Source of the DNA: Arcanobacterium bovis
Lineage (GTDB): Bacteria; Actinomycetota; Actinomycetes; Actinomycetales; Actinomycetaceae
Direction of reading: 5' to 3'
Length of the DNA stretch: 64,000 bases
NCBI RefSeq assembly: GCF_004331995.1
Contig: NZ_SJDT01000004.1
Coordinates: 124,001-188,000, forward strand
The notes beneath the pieces were generated by a model, which was not told where the DNA came from, searched no databases, and saw nothing but the letters and a program-made list of their open reading frames with translations. The position numbers and the translations under genes are program-made. Positions 18,665-28,864 of this stretch are shown one piece after another (position 1 is the first letter of the stretch; each line of letters starts with the position of its first letter).

Positions 18665-19510
18665 GTGAATGTGCACATTTCACATACAAAATCCGATCTA
18701 TCCGCTTATCTCAAGGACTCTTCTGGTTCGCGCGCGCTCGTCATGACCATGGGGGCTCTGCACGAAGGGCACCTTGCGTTGGTGCGTGAGGCGCGTAAAA
18801 CTGCTGATACCGTGGTGGTGTCGATATACGTTAATCCGCTCCAATTCGGACCAAACGAAGATTTTGACGCTTACCCGCGCGATCTTGATGCCGACCTCGC
18901 GCTTTTGGAGCCTGCCGGCGTTGATGTGGTGTTCGCGCCGTCGGATGATGAGATGTATCCGCGTGAGCCGCTCGTGCGCATTGAGCCAGGACCAGTGGCT
19001 ACGATGCTTGAGGGCAAAACTCGCCCAGGTCATTTTGCTGGCGTGCTGCAAGTGGTACACAAGGTTTTCAATATGGTGCAACCTGATATTGCCTATTTTG
19101 GGCAAAAAGATGCCCAACAACTGGCATTGATTCGCACAATGGTTGCCGATTTGGATATGCCGGTGGAGATTCGGGCAGTACCGATTCAGCGTGAGAAATC
19201 TGGACTGGCTCTGAGCTCGCGCAATGCCTACCTCACCGATTCACAGCGGGCGAATGCTTTGGCGCTTTCTCAAGCGCTTAAAGACGGCGTGCGAGCAGGT
19301 GAGGAGCACGGTACGATTCCTGAAATTATCCGAGCTGCAGTGGCCGATATTTCGGAAAATCCGAAAGTGAAACTCGATTATTTGACTTTGGTTGATCCAC
19401 AGACCTTCATGCCGCTCCAACCTGATTTCACTGGTACCGGTTTGCTCGTTGTAGCGGCTTGGGTGGGTACAACTCGCTTGATCGACAATATGGAGGTTTC
19501 CATTGGCTGA
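18665..19510 (+). CDS. panC: pantothenate synthetase
   Basis: About 280 residues; condenses pantoate and beta-alanine with ATP. The HIGH-like motif is MGALHEGH, and [18 protein letters not shown] and the ALSSRNAYL segment are family signatures. GTG 18665 and GTG 18671 are both possible starts. TAGGAT at 18659-18664 lies 6 bp before GTG 18671, which would fit a leaderless transcript beginning at that codon. The end overlaps panD by 8 bases. Confidence 0.94.
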   Translation: MNVHISHTKSDLSAYLKDSSGSRALVMTMGALHEGHLALVREARKTADTVVVSIYVNPLQFGPNEDFDAYPRDLDADLALLEPAGVDVVFAPSDDEMYPREPLVRIEPGPVATMLEGKTRPGHFAGVLQVVHKVFNMVQPDIAYFGQKDAQQLALIRTMVADLDMPVEIRAVPIQREKSGLALSSRNAYLTDSQRANALALSQALKDGVRAGEEHGTIPEIIRAAVADISENPKVKLDYLTLVDPQTFMPLQPDFTGTGLLVVAAWVGTTRLIDNMEVSIG

Positions 19511-19928
19511 GCGTATGCGCACGATGATTAGCGGAAAGATCCACCGTGCCACAGTTACCGGGGCGGCTTTGAACTACGTTGGTTCGATTACTATTGATGC
19601 CGATTTGCTCGACGCTGCCGATATTCTGCCTGGTGAAAAAGTGGACGTTGTGAATGTGAACAACGGCGCTCGTTTGAGTACCTACACTATTCCAGGGGAG
19701 CGCGGTAAAGGTGAAATTATTCTTAATGGCGCGGCTGCTCATCACGTATCCCTTGGCGATCTTGTGATCATTATGTGCTACGCCGCGATGCCCGATGAGC
19801 AGGCGAAATCCTGGCGGCCGCGCGTCGTCTTCGTTGATGAGTACAACAAGATTGTTGATACCTCAGATCAGCCGGGACAAGTGCCTGATGGTACGGAAGG
19901 GCTGCATTCCTCGGGAATCCCGATGTGA
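19503..19928 (+). CDS. panD: aspartate 1-decarboxylase
   Basis: Makes beta-alanine for PanC. The pyruvoyl enzyme is made as a proenzyme cleaved at Gly27-Ser28 (YVGSITID), and Ser28 becomes the pyruvoyl group. The TTG start at 19503 has GGAGG at 19492-19496 and overlaps the panC stop, so translation is likely coupled; a later ATG at 19515 would remove conserved residues less likely to be dispensable. The length of 141 residues is normal for the family. Confidence 0.94.
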   Translation: MAERMRTMISGKIHRATVTGAALNYVGSITIDADLLDAADILPGEKVDVVNVNNGARLSTYTIPGERGKGEIILNGAAAHHVSLGDLVIIMCYAAMPDEQAKSWRPRVVFVDEYNKIVDTSDQPGQVPDGTEGLHSSGIPM

Positions 19929-20059
19929 TAGTGGACTCGCGGCTTCAATGAAGCGGCTTGTCGGCTGAATAACAGCTAATTTTCAGTTCGTTGAGCGCCA
20001 AGAAGCCCAAATACCTATAAAATAATATTGTTGTTTTGTAACCTCTAAAGGTGAGTACT

Positions 20060-21583
20060 ATGAATGAAAATCCAGTTCCAGTTGCTGATGACACTCCTGA
20101 GCAGATCAAGGTTCGCAAGGAGAAGCGTGCGCGACTCATGGAACAGGGCCGCGATCCGTATCCGGCAGAGCTTCCGATCACGTCAACCATTGGGCTTGTG
20201 CGCAAGAAGTACACGCAGGTCGAGGCAGGAGAAGAACTTGCTGATGAGGTAGGTATCGCGGGTCGCGTCATGCTGATGCGTCCGTCGGGCAAGATCGCTT
20301 TTGTTGCGTTACAGGCGGGCGACGGCGAACGCTTGCAGGTTATTTTTTCGCTTGCGAATGTAGGACAAGAAGCTCTCGACCAGCTCAAGGCTGATGTAGA
20401 CCTTGGCGATCACATTTTTGTGCAAGGTCATATTGGTGCTTCCAAGCGCGGTGAACTCTCTGTATTTGCACATTCGTGGGCGATGGCTTCTAAGGCGATT
20501 CGTCCGCTTCCTAAGACGTTCACGAATGCTGAGGGTGAAGAGATGACCCTCAGTGAAGAAATGCGTGTGCGCAAGCGCCATTTGGATCTTATTACTCGCC
20601 AGAGTGCTCGCGATATGATTCGCATTCGTGCTGCTGTGATGCGTTCGATTCGCAAGACCTTCGAAGAGCGCGAATACATCGAGATTGAGACCCCTACTCT
20701 GCAGAATTTGCATGGTGGCGCTGCGGCTCGACCATTCACCACCCATATCAATGCTTATGATCAGGATCTTTACTTGCGTATCGCCACGGAGCTTTACCTC
20801 AAGAAAGCTGTTGTGGGTGGCGTGGAGCGAATCTACGAGATCGGTAAGAATTTCCGCAATGAGGGAGCCGATTCCTCGCATTCGCCTGAGTTTACAGCCA
20901 TGGAAGCTTATGAGGCTTATGGCACTTACGATACGATGGCTAAGCTCACGAAAGATATTATCCAGAATGCTGCGCGCGACGTCTTCGGTTCACTGGTGGT
21001 AACGCTTGCTGACGGTACTGAATACGATTTGGGCGGAGAATGGGACGAAATCTGCCTCTACGACTCGCTGTCGGAAAAACTGGGCGAGGAAATTACCGTA
21101 GATACCCCGCGTGAGCGCCTGCTGGAAATTGCTGCTGAGCACGAGATTAAGGTCAAGGAATACGCCGTTAATGGCAAGATCGTTGAAGATATCTGGGAAG
21201 AGCTCGTGGGTAATCTCCTATACAAGCCAACGTTTGTGCGTGATTTCCCAGAGGACACCTCTCCGCTTACCCGTTACCATCGCACGAAGCCAGGATTGAC
21301 GGAGAAGTGGGATCTCTATATTCGCGGCATGGAGACTGCAACGGCATATTCCGAGCTTGCAGATCCTGTTGTACAGCGTGACCGCTTGACGCAGCAGTCC
21401 TTGGAAGCAGCCAACGGCGATCCAGAAGCGATGCAACTTGATGAGGACTTCATCGAGGCTATGGAACAAGGCTTCCCTCCTGCCGGAGGTATGGGTATGG
21501 GTGTTGATCGCCTGCTTATGGTGCTCACCGGACTCGGAATCCGTGAGACTATTGCATTCCCATTTGTGAAGCTTTCAAACTGA
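20060..21583 (+). CDS. lysS: lysyl-tRNA synthetase, class II
   Basis: A 507-residue class II synthetase that charges tRNA-Lys. The N-terminal OB fold is GIAGRVMLMRPSGKIAF. The class II motifs appear as FEEREYIEIETPTLQ (motif 1), YEIGKNFRNEG (motif 2) and GGMGMGVDRLLM (motif 3). AAAGGTGAG precedes ATG 20060; the GTG at 20051 lies inside that ribosome-binding site. It closes the long plus-strand run and is followed by the palindrome at 21690. Confidence 0.96.
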   Translation: MNENPVPVADDTPEQIKVRKEKRARLMEQGRDPYPAELPITSTIGLVRKKYTQVEAGEELADEVGIAGRVMLMRPSGKIAFVALQAGDGERLQVIFSLANVGQEALDQLKADVDLGDHIFVQGHIGASKRGELSVFAHSWAMASKAIRPLPKTFTNAEGEEMTLSEEMRVRKRHLDLITRQSARDMIRIRAAVMRSIRKTFEEREYIEIETPTLQNLHGGAAARPFTTHINAYDQDLYLRIATELYLKKAVVGGVERIYEIGKNFRNEGADSSHSPEFTAMEAYEAYGTYDTMAKLTKDIIQNAARDVFGSLVVTLADGTEYDLGGEWDEICLYDSLSEKLGEEITVDTPRERLLEIAAEHEIKVKEYAVNGKIVEDIWEELVGNLLYKPTFVRDFPEDTSPLTRYHRTKPGLTEKWDLYIRGMETATAYSELADPVVQRDRLTQQSLEAANGDPEAMQLDEDFIEAMEQGFPPAGGMGMGVDRLLMVLTGLGIRETIAFPFVKLSN

Positions 21584-21689
21584 TAAAGCAGGGTCTCTCG
21601 AGCTTGACTCAACTGATAGAGATGAGCAGGCTTGAGGGGCTGTGCAAGCCTTAGCAATGCCTACTTGTTCTTTGTCAGTGTGTAACTGA

Positions 21690-21737
21690 GATCGGGGTGG
21701 GTTTAGCAAGGAATTCCTTGCTAAACCCACCCCGATC
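21690..21737. terminator. 48-bp perfect palindrome between lysS and glpK
   Basis: Bases 21690-21713 are the exact reverse complement of 21714-21737, with no unpaired base in the DNA; RNA from either strand would fold with an AATT tip. It sits between convergent lysS and glpK and so probably terminates both. Neither side has a run of T. Confidence 0.8.
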
Positions 21738-21784
21738 ATATCAACGACGAAAAATTCAATCCTCAGTAGGAGTAGGAGTTACAG

Positions 21785-23305
21785 TCAACGAACGTCGTCG
21801 TCAACCCAGTCGAAGGTGCGGGTAACAGCCTTCTTCCAGAGACGCATCTGGCGATCGCGCTCGGAAGCTTCCATCTTTGGCTCCCAACGTTGATCTTCTT
21901 GCCAGTTGTTGATGACGTCCTGCTCGCCGTCCCAGAAGCCAACAGCGATACCAGCAGCGTATGCTGCACCGAGAGCGGTGGTTTCTGCAACCTTTGGCTT
22001 CACAACTGGAACGCCGAGGATATCAGCCTGGAACTGCATGAGAGCGCTGTTAGCAGTCATGCCGCCGTCAACGCGGAGTTCAGCGAGATCAACGCCAGAG
22101 TCTGCGTTCATAGCTTCGAGCACTTCAGCAGTCTGGAATGCGGTAGCTTCGAGCACAGCGCGAGCGATGTGTCCGCGGTTGTTGTAGCGGGTGAGACCCA
22201 CGATAGCGCCGCGAGCGTCGTCCTTCCAGTATGGAGCGAACAGACCCGAGAACGCTGGAACAACGTAAACGCCGCCATTGTCTTCAACCGAAGAAGCAAG
22301 TGTCTCGATTTCTGGTGCGGACGAAATCAAACCGAGTTGGTCGCGAATCCACTGCACCAAGGAGCCGGTAACAGCAATCGAACCTTCGAGAGCGTAAACA
22401 GCTTCCTGTTCACCGATCTTGTAGCACAGGGTGGTAAGAAGACCGTTCTCGGAGGTAACTGCCTCGTGGCCGGTGTTAATAAGCATGAAGCAGCCGGTAC
22501 CGTAGGTGTTCTTTGCCATGCCCTTCTCGAAACATGCCTGACCGAAGGTCGCTGCCTGCTGATCGCCAAGATCGCCCGAGATTGGTGTATCGATGATGAG
22601 CGAGTTCTTAGCACCGTATCCGTAGACTTCGGAGGAGGACTTGATCTCTGGGAGCATCGACATTGGAATGCCCATATCTGCACAGATGTTGGCGTCCCAT
22701 TCGAGCTTGCGAACGTCCATGAGCATGGTGCGCGATGCGTTGGTTACGTCGGTGACGTGTACGCCGCCTTCTGGACCACCGGTGAGGTTCCAGATAACCC
22801 AGGTGTCGGTGTTACCGAAGAGGAGGTCGCCTGCTTCTGCCTTCTCACGTGCACCTTCAACGTTGTCGAGGATCCACTTGATCTTTGGTCCGGAGAAGTA
22901 GGTTGCCAGTGGGAGACCACAGATCTCCTTGTATTTGTCTGGGCCTTCGTTACCAGCAAGCTCGCGAACGATCATGTCGGTGCGGGTGTCCTGCCAAACG
23001 ATTGCGTTGTAAACTGGCTCGCCGGTGTTCTTGTCCCAGACGACGGCGGTCTCGCGCTGGTTAGTGACACCAACCGCAGCGATTTCGTGGCGGTTGACGT
23101 CTGCCTTGGATAGTGCTTGGCCGATTACTTCACGAACGTTATCGCGAATCTCGATTGGGCAGTGCTCTACCCAGCCTGCTTTCGGGAAGATCTGCTCGTG
23201 TTCGAGCTGACCTACCGAAACGATTTCACCGGAGTGATTGAATAGGATTGCGCGCGATGAGGTTGTGCCCTGATCGATGGAAAGAATGTACTTTTTCTCA
23301 GTCAT
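21785..23305 (-). CDS. glpK: glycerol kinase
   Basis: A 506-residue FGGY-family kinase phosphorylating glycerol to sn-glycerol 3-phosphate. Signatures include [14 protein letters not shown] at the start, [30 protein letters not shown] and [11 protein letters not shown]. The ATG is preceded on the minus strand by AAAGGAAAAG. It follows glpF with a 39-bp gap, forming a transport-and-trapping pair. Confidence 0.97.
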   Translation of the reverse strand: MTEKKYILSIDQGTTSSRAILFNHSGEIVSVGQLEHEQIFPKAGWVEHCPIEIRDNVREVIGQALSKADVNRHEIAAVGVTNQRETAVVWDKNTGEPVYNAIVWQDTRTDMIVRELAGNEGPDKYKEICGLPLATYFSGPKIKWILDNVEGAREKAEAGDLLFGNTDTWVIWNLTGGPEGGVHVTDVTNASRTMLMDVRKLEWDANICADMGIPMSMLPEIKSSSEVYGYGAKNSLIIDTPISGDLGDQQAATFGQACFEKGMAKNTYGTGCFMLINTGHEAVTSENGLLTTLCYKIGEQEAVYALEGSIAVTGSLVQWIRDQLGLISSAPEIETLASSVEDNGGVYVVPAFSGLFAPYWKDDARGAIVGLTRYNNRGHIARAVLEATAFQTAEVLEAMNADSGVDLAELRVDGGMTANSALMQFQADILGVPVVKPKVAETTALGAAYAAGIAVGFWDGEQDVINNWQEDQRWEPKMEASERDRQMRLWKKAVTRTFDWVDDDVR

Positions 23306-23344
23306 CTTCGACTTTTCCTTTCAGGAATGTTTAGTTTGGATGGA

Positions 23345-24094
23345 TTACATTATCTGGAAAATGTTGAGTGCACCAGTTCCGAAAACGAGACCAGCGAGAA
23401 CGCCACCTATGATAGGGCCAACTACTGGAACCCAAGCGTAACCCCAGTCAGAGCCACCCTTACCCTTGATCGGGAGGACTGCGTGTGCGATACGTGGCGC
23501 AAGGTCACGAGCTGGGTTGATTGCGTATCCGGTTGGTCCACCGAGCGATGCGCCAATAGATACGATAACTACTGCAACTGCGAGTGGGCCGAGTGCGGAC
23601 TTGGTCTGACCATTGACCATAACCCACGAAACGAGCACAAAGGTACCGATGATTTCGGTAAGAACATTCCACAGGCCATTGCGGATAGCTGGGCCGGTTG
23701 CGAACGTTCCGAGGATCTCGCCCTGATCCTCATGTGCGTCGTAGTGCTGCTTGAACGTAACCCAAGCGAGTACTGCACCAACAAATGCGCCGAGGAATTG
23801 CGCAGCAATGTAGGTCAGAGTTGAGGCTGCAGTGATTGCCACGCCTGGTACGAATTCAGATGCGCCAGAAGCGATAACACCAAGGGTAACTGCTGGGTTC
23901 AGATGTCCGCCGGTCTTGTATGCCATGTACACACCAACGAAGACAGCGAAACCCCATCCGAAGTTGATGAGTAGCCAGCCGCCGCCTTGTCCCTTCGAGT
24001 GCTTGAGAAGATTTGTGGCTACAACGCCAACACCAAGTAGGAGGAGGAACATTGTTCCAATGAATTCAGATAAAAAGACTTGTGCAAGAGACAT
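23345..24094 (-). CDS. glpF: glycerol uptake facilitator (aquaglyceroporin)
   Basis: A 249-residue MIP channel with six membrane helices and the two pore half-helices, HLNPAVTLG and AINPARDLAPR. The Asp after the second NPAR is typical of glycerol-conducting members. It passes glycerol across the membrane for GlpK. The region 24095-24353 upstream should hold its promoter. Confidence 0.94.
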   Translation of the reverse strand: MSLAQVFLSEFIGTMFLLLLGVGVVATNLLKHSKGQGGGWLLINFGWGFAVFVGVYMAYKTGGHLNPAVTLGVIASGASEFVPGVAITAASTLTYIAAQFLGAFVGAVLAWVTFKQHYDAHEDQGEILGTFATGPAIRNGLWNVLTEIIGTFVLVSWVMVNGQTKSALGPLAVAVVIVSIGASLGGPTGYAINPARDLAPRIAHAVLPIKGKGGSDWGYAWVPVVGPIIGGVLAGLVFGTGALNIFQIM

Positions 24095-24256
24095 CTTGAA
24101 CCTGTGCTTTCCGAATAATAACTGTGAAAGTTAATGGATGGATATTGTGCTCTGAAATCGATGGCTATTTTCTAGACAATGTGCTTCATTGCATTAATTT
24201 CAGGCTAGTAAAACTATGACACAAATTACTCTCTGAGAATACTTGGAATGGCGGTA

Positions 24257-24270
24257 TGCACGAACGTGCA
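24257..24270. promoter_or_regulatory. palindrome TGCACGAACGTGCA upstream of glpF, candidate operator
   Basis: Two 6-base arms flank AA in a perfect inverted repeat. Its core CGAACGT also occurs in the imperfect palindrome at 29023-29034 in front of glpA and the regulator gene. A shared site would fit control of both glp units by the same regulator. This is inference from two sites only. Confidence 0.4.
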
Positions 24271-24353
24271 AAATTATTTTTCTTCAAAGGGAGCATGTGC
24301 ATTATTTAACATCATAAAACCGCAGGATATCGCCAAAAAGTACACAAAATACA

Positions 24354-24403
24354 CTGCGGGGGATGGTTCACTTCAACCGATTGAAGTGAACCATCCCCCG
24401 CAG
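24354..24403 (-). terminator. 23-bp perfect hairpin between glpC and glpF
   Basis: Bases 24354-24376 pair perfectly with 24381-24403 around a 4-nt loop. It lies 79 bp after the glpC stop on the same strand as glpF and separates glpABC from glpFK. No run of T follows on the minus strand. Confidence 0.75.
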
Positions 24404-24440
24404 GTGAGAGTCAGTATTGCTAAATCTGAAAACAGGCCGA

Positions 24441-24481
24441 GTGATCTAGCACTGGCTCAACGTGATCTAGCACTGGCTCAA
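24441..24481. repeat. tandem 21-bp duplication abutting the glpC stop codon
   Basis: A 20-base unit (GTGATCTAGCACTGGCTCAA) is present at 24441-24460 and 24462-24481, identical, with one base between. The second copy ends exactly where the glpC stop codon begins. Confidence 0.9.
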
Positions 24482-25777
24482 TCAGGACTTTGACTTCTTC
24501 TTCATGTCCTCCCACGGCATGCCGCGCAGCTCGCTCGTTCCGGCCAGCCCAAGTGCATGGTGGATGAGCTGAACTGGGTGAATTACTTCAGCGCCAGAGC
24601 CTTTGCGAATCTGCCAGCGGCAGGTTTCCGTCTCGCACGCAGCAAGTTCAGGGTTCGTGCGCTTAACCATATCGAAAAGCGGTTTGCCGACTTTCTGAGC
24701 CACCTCATACTTTTCTTTCTTCAAGCCATAGGTTCCGGCGATGCCGCAGCATTGCTCGCCTGATTCAATGACCGTCACGCCAGGAATAGTCTCCATCATG
24801 CGAATTGCTGGCTTTCCGATACCCTGCGACTTCACCTGGCATGGCTGGTGGTAAGGAATCGTGAGATCTCTACGGCCAAGCTCCTCAATTGGGAACTCGC
24901 CCGCGTCCATCAATTCGAGGAGGAACTCGGAGGTTTCCACCATTCGCGAGCCGACGTCGATCAGTTCCGGATCGTCAATGCCCATGATCTCGTGTGCCTC
25001 GTGGCGCAACATGCCAGCGCATGATCCCGACGACGATACAATAGTCAGTTCTTTACCTGCACTACGCAGCTGCGCACAGAGTTTACGCACAGCTTTAGCT
25101 GCTTCGTTGAACAAACCATTGGACTGCTGTGCCAATCCACAGCACCCTTGCTTGGGCACGATAACCTTGTACCCAATATGCTCAAGTACTTCAACAGTAG
25201 CGATCGACGTCGCAACTTCAAAGTAACCGCCAGCGCAACCGTGGAAGAACACGATCGGTCCCTTAGGGAATGGGCCAGTGCGAGTCTTTTCGTGCTTGCG
25301 GAACCAGCCCATGAATGTGCGTGACTTCGCCTTAGGCACCGGAGCTTCATGGTGAACGCCCACAACTTTTTCAACGATCTTACGGATTGGCTTGTTAGCC
25401 AGCGCTGCATTCGCAATTGGGGCGAACGGCGTCATCAATTTGCCTTCGAGCTCGGTCTGCGTGATCAGACGGTCACGCAATGGCATATGGTCGGCCTTCA
25501 TTACAGCACGTGCCTGGCCATTCATTTCGGCAATCTTCACTCCCTGCGGGCAAACCGTTGTGCAGATGCCGCAGCCTGAGCAGTAATCGAGAGAGTAATC
25601 AACTGACGCGCCGTGGCGATACCGTTCTGCTTGTGGACCAACGAACTTCGGGCCCGAGAAAAGTGGCGTGGCTTTAGCAACCGGGCACTGAGTTTCGCAA
25701 ATTGTGCATTTGACGCACGAATCAAGCGAAACACGCGCCATCGAAATTTTGGCATTTTCCATTGGATTTGCGCCCAT
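24482..25777 (-). CDS. glpC: anaerobic glycerol-3-phosphate dehydrogenase subunit C
   Basis: A 431-residue iron-sulfur subunit that anchors GlpAB and transfers electrons to the quinone. Two ferredoxin-type clusters are visible, CVKCTICETQCPV near residue 18 and CSGCGICTTVCPQG near 65. Two CCG domains follow (GCAGGYFEVA, GCCGLAQQSN; CQVKSQG, QCCGIAGTYG). The ATG at 25777 overlaps the glpB stop; a second in-frame ATG lies at 25762. The minus-strand order is glpA-glpB-glpC. Confidence 0.93.
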   Translation of the reverse strand: MGANPMENAKISMARVSLDSCVKCTICETQCPVAKATPLFSGPKFVGPQAERYRHGASVDYSLDYCSGCGICTTVCPQGVKIAEMNGQARAVMKADHMPLRDRLITQTELEGKLMTPFAPIANAALANKPIRKIVEKVVGVHHEAPVPKAKSRTFMGWFRKHEKTRTGPFPKGPIVFFHGCAGGYFEVATSIATVEVLEHIGYKVIVPKQGCCGLAQQSNGLFNEAAKAVRKLCAQLRSAGKELTIVSSSGSCAGMLRHEAHEIMGIDDPELIDVGSRMVETSEFLLELMDAGEFPIEELGRRDLTIPYHQPCQVKSQGIGKPAIRMMETIPGVTVIESGEQCCGIAGTYGLKKEKYEVAQKVGKPLFDMVKRTNPELAACETETCRWQIRKGSGAEVIHPVQLIHHALGLAGTSELRGMPWEDMKKKSKS

Positions 25778-27051
25778 TAGAGTTCCTCATTTCCCTTCTG
25801 GATAGCAGTTGCTGCTGCCCAAGCCGAGCCCAGCGTGATTCCTTCGCCGGATTTTTCTTCCCATGCAAGTGCGCCACCAAGGCAATCGCCAAGGCAGAAA
25901 AGATTGGAGTACAGCACTTCTCCGTCAGTGTTGAGTGGATTCATTGACCCATTGACGCGCACGCCGCTGCGGTAAATCGCTTCGGCATGGAAGTCTTTGT
26001 CGGTTACTTCAGGAGTGTAAATCGGCAGGTCAAAAACGGACTCTCGGATCACCCCGTAGGAATCGCGCGCAAGATTTCCTGATTCGTAACCGCCGCCAGC
26101 ATGAATGATGTAGTCAGCCTTAACTTCTGAAACTCGCCCTGCACGCTGGACTTTTACTGCGGAAATAGAATCTCCGGCCGCAATAAAACCAGTGGCTACG
26201 GCATTGAGCTGGATATCAATTCGCGCTTCACGGCAGGCCACGGTGAGGATGTCGTTGATACGCCTACCTGGCACTGACGGTGGCGGGAGTGGGATTTCGC
26301 CTACTGGAGCTCCAACTTCCGCAGAAATCTCTGTGAACGTGTGCGGATCGAGCCCAAGTACAGCAGGAACGAGTACCGTTTCGCCTTCCTGAACTTCCTT
26401 TTTGATCGCTTGAATCAAGGCTTGGCGTTCAGCTGAGTTAAGGCCTTCATCCAATGAGCGAGCGTGGGTAGTTCCCGATGCATCGTGTTCTTTTCCGCCC
26501 CGAAGTGGCAGATCAATCGTGATGCAGCGGGCGCTTACGTCCACATAAGGTGAGCGGGAGAGATTGTCGGCGATCAGTTGAACTGGGAAATCCTTGAGGC
26601 GCGAAAGCCCAACAATGAGTAGTTTCTTGCCGTCTTTGAGGATGGATTCCTGCATGGAATCAGGAACTGCTGCTGTTGGACGCACCGCACCTACCGCCGT
26701 CGGCATAAGAACGTTGGTGTCCAAGAAATCTTCCTTGCTCCGTGCAGTGCTGAACAGGTCGATTCTGCGAGTTAGCCATTTGACTCCCTCAAGCACATTC
26801 GCAGTGCCGATTGCGGCATAAGGATGTGCAGGATTTTTAGTGATGAACGATTCCAATGCGCTGGAGAGCTTGCGAACTGGTTCGGTGCTCCGAACGCCGT
26901 CTTCCCAGCCTAGGACGTCGATTGTGCCATTCGATAGCAGCAGACCACCGATACCGCGGCTCACCACGGTGACGGTATGGCCTTGTTCGCGCAGCATAAG
27001 AGCACTTGAAAGACCTGCTAGGCCAGCGCCGATTACTAAAATCTTGCTCAT
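25777..27051 (-). CDS. glpB: anaerobic glycerol-3-phosphate dehydrogenase subunit B
   Basis: A 424-residue flavoprotein subunit from ATG 27051, giving the N-terminal FAD fold SKILVIGAGLAGLSSALML. The frame is open upstream into glpA, but those codons belong to the glpA end. A typical GlpB end is seen (LFCLGDCLGGA and GSAWAAATAI). Start and stop are tightly packed with glpA (27053) and glpC (25777), so the three subunits are made together. Confidence 0.93.
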   Translation of the reverse strand: MSKILVIGAGLAGLSSALMLREQGHTVTVVSRGIGGLLLSNGTIDVLGWEDGVRSTEPVRKLSSALESFITKNPAHPYAAIGTANVLEGVKWLTRRIDLFSTARSKEDFLDTNVLMPTAVGAVRPTAAVPDSMQESILKDGKKLLIVGLSRLKDFPVQLIADNLSRSPYVDVSARCITIDLPLRGGKEHDASGTTHARSLDEGLNSAERQALIQAIKKEVQEGETVLVPAVLGLDPHTFTEISAEVGAPVGEIPLPPPSVPGRRINDILTVACREARIDIQLNAVATGFIAAGDSISAVKVQRAGRVSEVKADYIIHAGGGYESGNLARDSYGVIRESVFDLPIYTPEVTDKDFHAEAIYRSGVRVNGSMNPLNTDGEVLYSNLFCLGDCLGGALAWEEKSGEGITLGSAWAAATAIQKGNEEL

Positions 27052-27052
27052 A

Positions 27053-28864
27053 TCAGGACTCCTTCGTGGTTGTGCCAGCAGCGCCGACTGTCTCAAGCTG
27101 CGCATCGGCTGGTTCGGGCTGCGCAACGCTCAGCTCTGGAACCGTGTGTGCTACTTCGTCGAGTGACTGAGCAGGTGATGGCTCTAAATGAGTGGGGGAG
27201 ACGCCGTCATGCCTGCCATGCAGCAGCGCCAAATCGCCAGTTGCGCGGCGCGAATCTTCGTTTGGAGCAGGTAGGTGGTCAATATCCAGTGCGCCACTGA
27301 GAATCCACTTATCGAGCGCCGCCTCACGCAGCTGCTGGCCATAGAGCAGATTACGAATTCCTTGCGAGCGGTTACCTACGAACAGGCGAAGCATCGTCGA
27401 CGTGCGATCTGCGAGCTGTTCAGGAGTCATACCGTGGAATACTTCAGAAGTTTCGCTGTTTTGACGTGCGAAATCATGCATGATTCCCGCAGCTCGCAGT
27501 GAACAGAACCCACCTTGGCATGGTCCCATGCCCACGCGCAACTTGCGGCGAATATCGTCGAGGTTGGCATCGGGCTGGTTTGCCAATTCTTTTTCAATCA
27601 TTGAGCGGGTAACCAGCTCACATTCACACACAATCGGATCGTTGAGGCGGTCAGCTTCGCGCTCTTTGAGACGGTCGGTGACTTTGTGGGTCGGGTGGCC
27701 TTGCGCACTCGGTACCGCTTCTTGATCCGTGGTGCATTCGCGATGCTCACCGAGTTTCTCACACATAGCATCGACGACGTTCTTCGCCATGAGTCGATAG
27801 GTGGTGAGTTTTCCGCCAGCGATGGTGAGCATTCCAGAAATTCCATCGCGCGATTCGTGGTCAATGATCGACATTCCGCGCGACATATGACGAGTATCAG
27901 AAGCGCTCACGCGGCGGTCTTTAATAAGTGGGCGCGCACCTGCCCAAACATGCACTGCTCGCGCTTGGCGGAAACCGGGGATAAGCGCCTCACCGGCATC
28001 GAGCATCTGCTGTACTTCCGAGTCCTTGATTTCGAGGAAATCGGGGTCTTTTGCGGCTTCATCGGTGGTGCCAATGATGCAGACGGTGTGAGCAGGAACG
28101 ATGATATCGCCGTCTGCGGGGTAAATGCATCGGTTGACGACTGAATTGACGAGTCGGTGGTTCATCGCCACCATAATGCCACGACCAGGCACAACATCAA
28201 CTTCTGGAGCGCCGGCCATCTCAGCAATTTGGCCTGCCCAAGGACCGGCGGCGTTGATCACAAAGTGGCAATCAATTCGCACATCTTCGCCTGTTTTCTC
28301 GGCGCGGCACAGAACTGCCTGCACGGCGCCGTCTTCTACGACGATTTTGGTGACGCGATGGTAGCTGAGAATCTTAGCTCCGTAAGCCTTTGCCGACTCG
28401 GCAGCACCCCAGGTCATTCGCCAGCCGTCTACCGCGCCGTCTTCAACCTCGAAAGCGCGCTTGATGCCCGGGTTGAGACGTGGCTCGCGACGCAGTGCTT
28501 CGGCGATTGAGATTTCTGCGGCTGGAACTCGGGTATCGCGAGCAGCTTGGAGGAATTTGTCGGCGTGTTCCTCGGTGTCCTGCGGGGTGACGACGAAGAG
28601 CCCACCGGTTGCTTCCACCGCGTCAGAATGAATCCGCCGGATAATGGCGTTTTCTTCCGCGCACTCAGTGGCTGAACCAGGATCGGATACCACGTATCGT
28701 CCGCCGGAATGGAGCAGGCCATGGAAGCGCCCAGTGGTACCTTGAGCCAAATCAGCTCTTTCAACCAGAACAGCACGGAACCCGCGCAATGCAAGATCAC
28801 GCACCGTTCCTGCGCCTGTGGCTCCGCCACCAATAACAACTACATCAGTTTCGATTCTTTGCAT
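27053..28864 (-). CDS. glpA: anaerobic glycerol-3-phosphate dehydrogenase subunit A
   Basis: A 603-residue catalytic flavoprotein oxidising glycerol 3-phosphate to dihydroxyacetone phosphate. The FAD-binding start is DVVVIGGGATGAGTVRDLA, followed by GRFHGLLHSGGRYVV. A BFD-like [2Fe-2S] region lies near residue 425 (VCECELVTRS and GPCQGGFCSLR). The last 60 or so residues are a variable Glu/Ala/Pro-rich tail beyond the usual family end. It would feed electrons to menaquinone via GlpC. Confidence 0.94.
   Translation of the reverse strand: MQRIETDVVVIGGGATGAGTVRDLALRGFRAVLVERADLAQGTTGRFHGLLHSGGRYVVSDPGSATECAEENAIIRRIHSDAVEATGGLFVVTPQDTEEHADKFLQAARDTRVPAAEISIAEALRREPRLNPGIKRAFEVEDGAVDGWRMTWGAAESAKAYGAKILSYHRVTKIVVEDGAVQAVLCRAEKTGEDVRIDCHFVINAAGPWAGQIAEMAGAPEVDVVPGRGIMVAMNHRLVNSVVNRCIYPADGDIIVPAHTVCIIGTTDEAAKDPDFLEIKDSEVQQMLDAGEALIPGFRQARAVHVWAGARPLIKDRRVSASDTRHMSRGMSIIDHESRDGISGMLTIAGGKLTTYRLMAKNVVDAMCEKLGEHRECTTDQEAVPSAQGHPTHKVTDRLKEREADRLNDPIVCECELVTRSMIEKELANQPDANLDDIRRKLRVGMGPCQGGFCSLRAAGIMHDFARQNSETSEVFHGMTPEQLADRTSTMLRLFVGNRSQGIRNLLYGQQLREAALDKWILSGALDIDHLPAPNEDSRRATGDLALLHGRHDGVSPTHLEPSPAQSLDEVAHTVPELSVAQPEPADAQLETVGAAGTTTKES

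Larger units (their letters stand above)
24095..24481. other. 387-bp region between glpC and glpF
   Basis: It holds, reading with transcription on the minus strand, a tandem duplication after glpC, a strong hairpin (24354-24403), and then about 250 bp of AT-rich promoter DNA for glpFK with a 14-bp palindrome (24257-24270). I see no gene here. Confidence 0.6.

Noticed and set aside
21890-23113. Open frame of 407 codons opposite glpK
   Set aside because: It is antisense to a clear glycerol kinase, has no family signature or ribosome-binding site, and is explained by the codon bias of glpK.
24248-24493. 81-codon frame between glpF and glpC
   Set aside because: It consists largely of the terminator hairpin and the 21-bp duplication, so it is not a believable protein.
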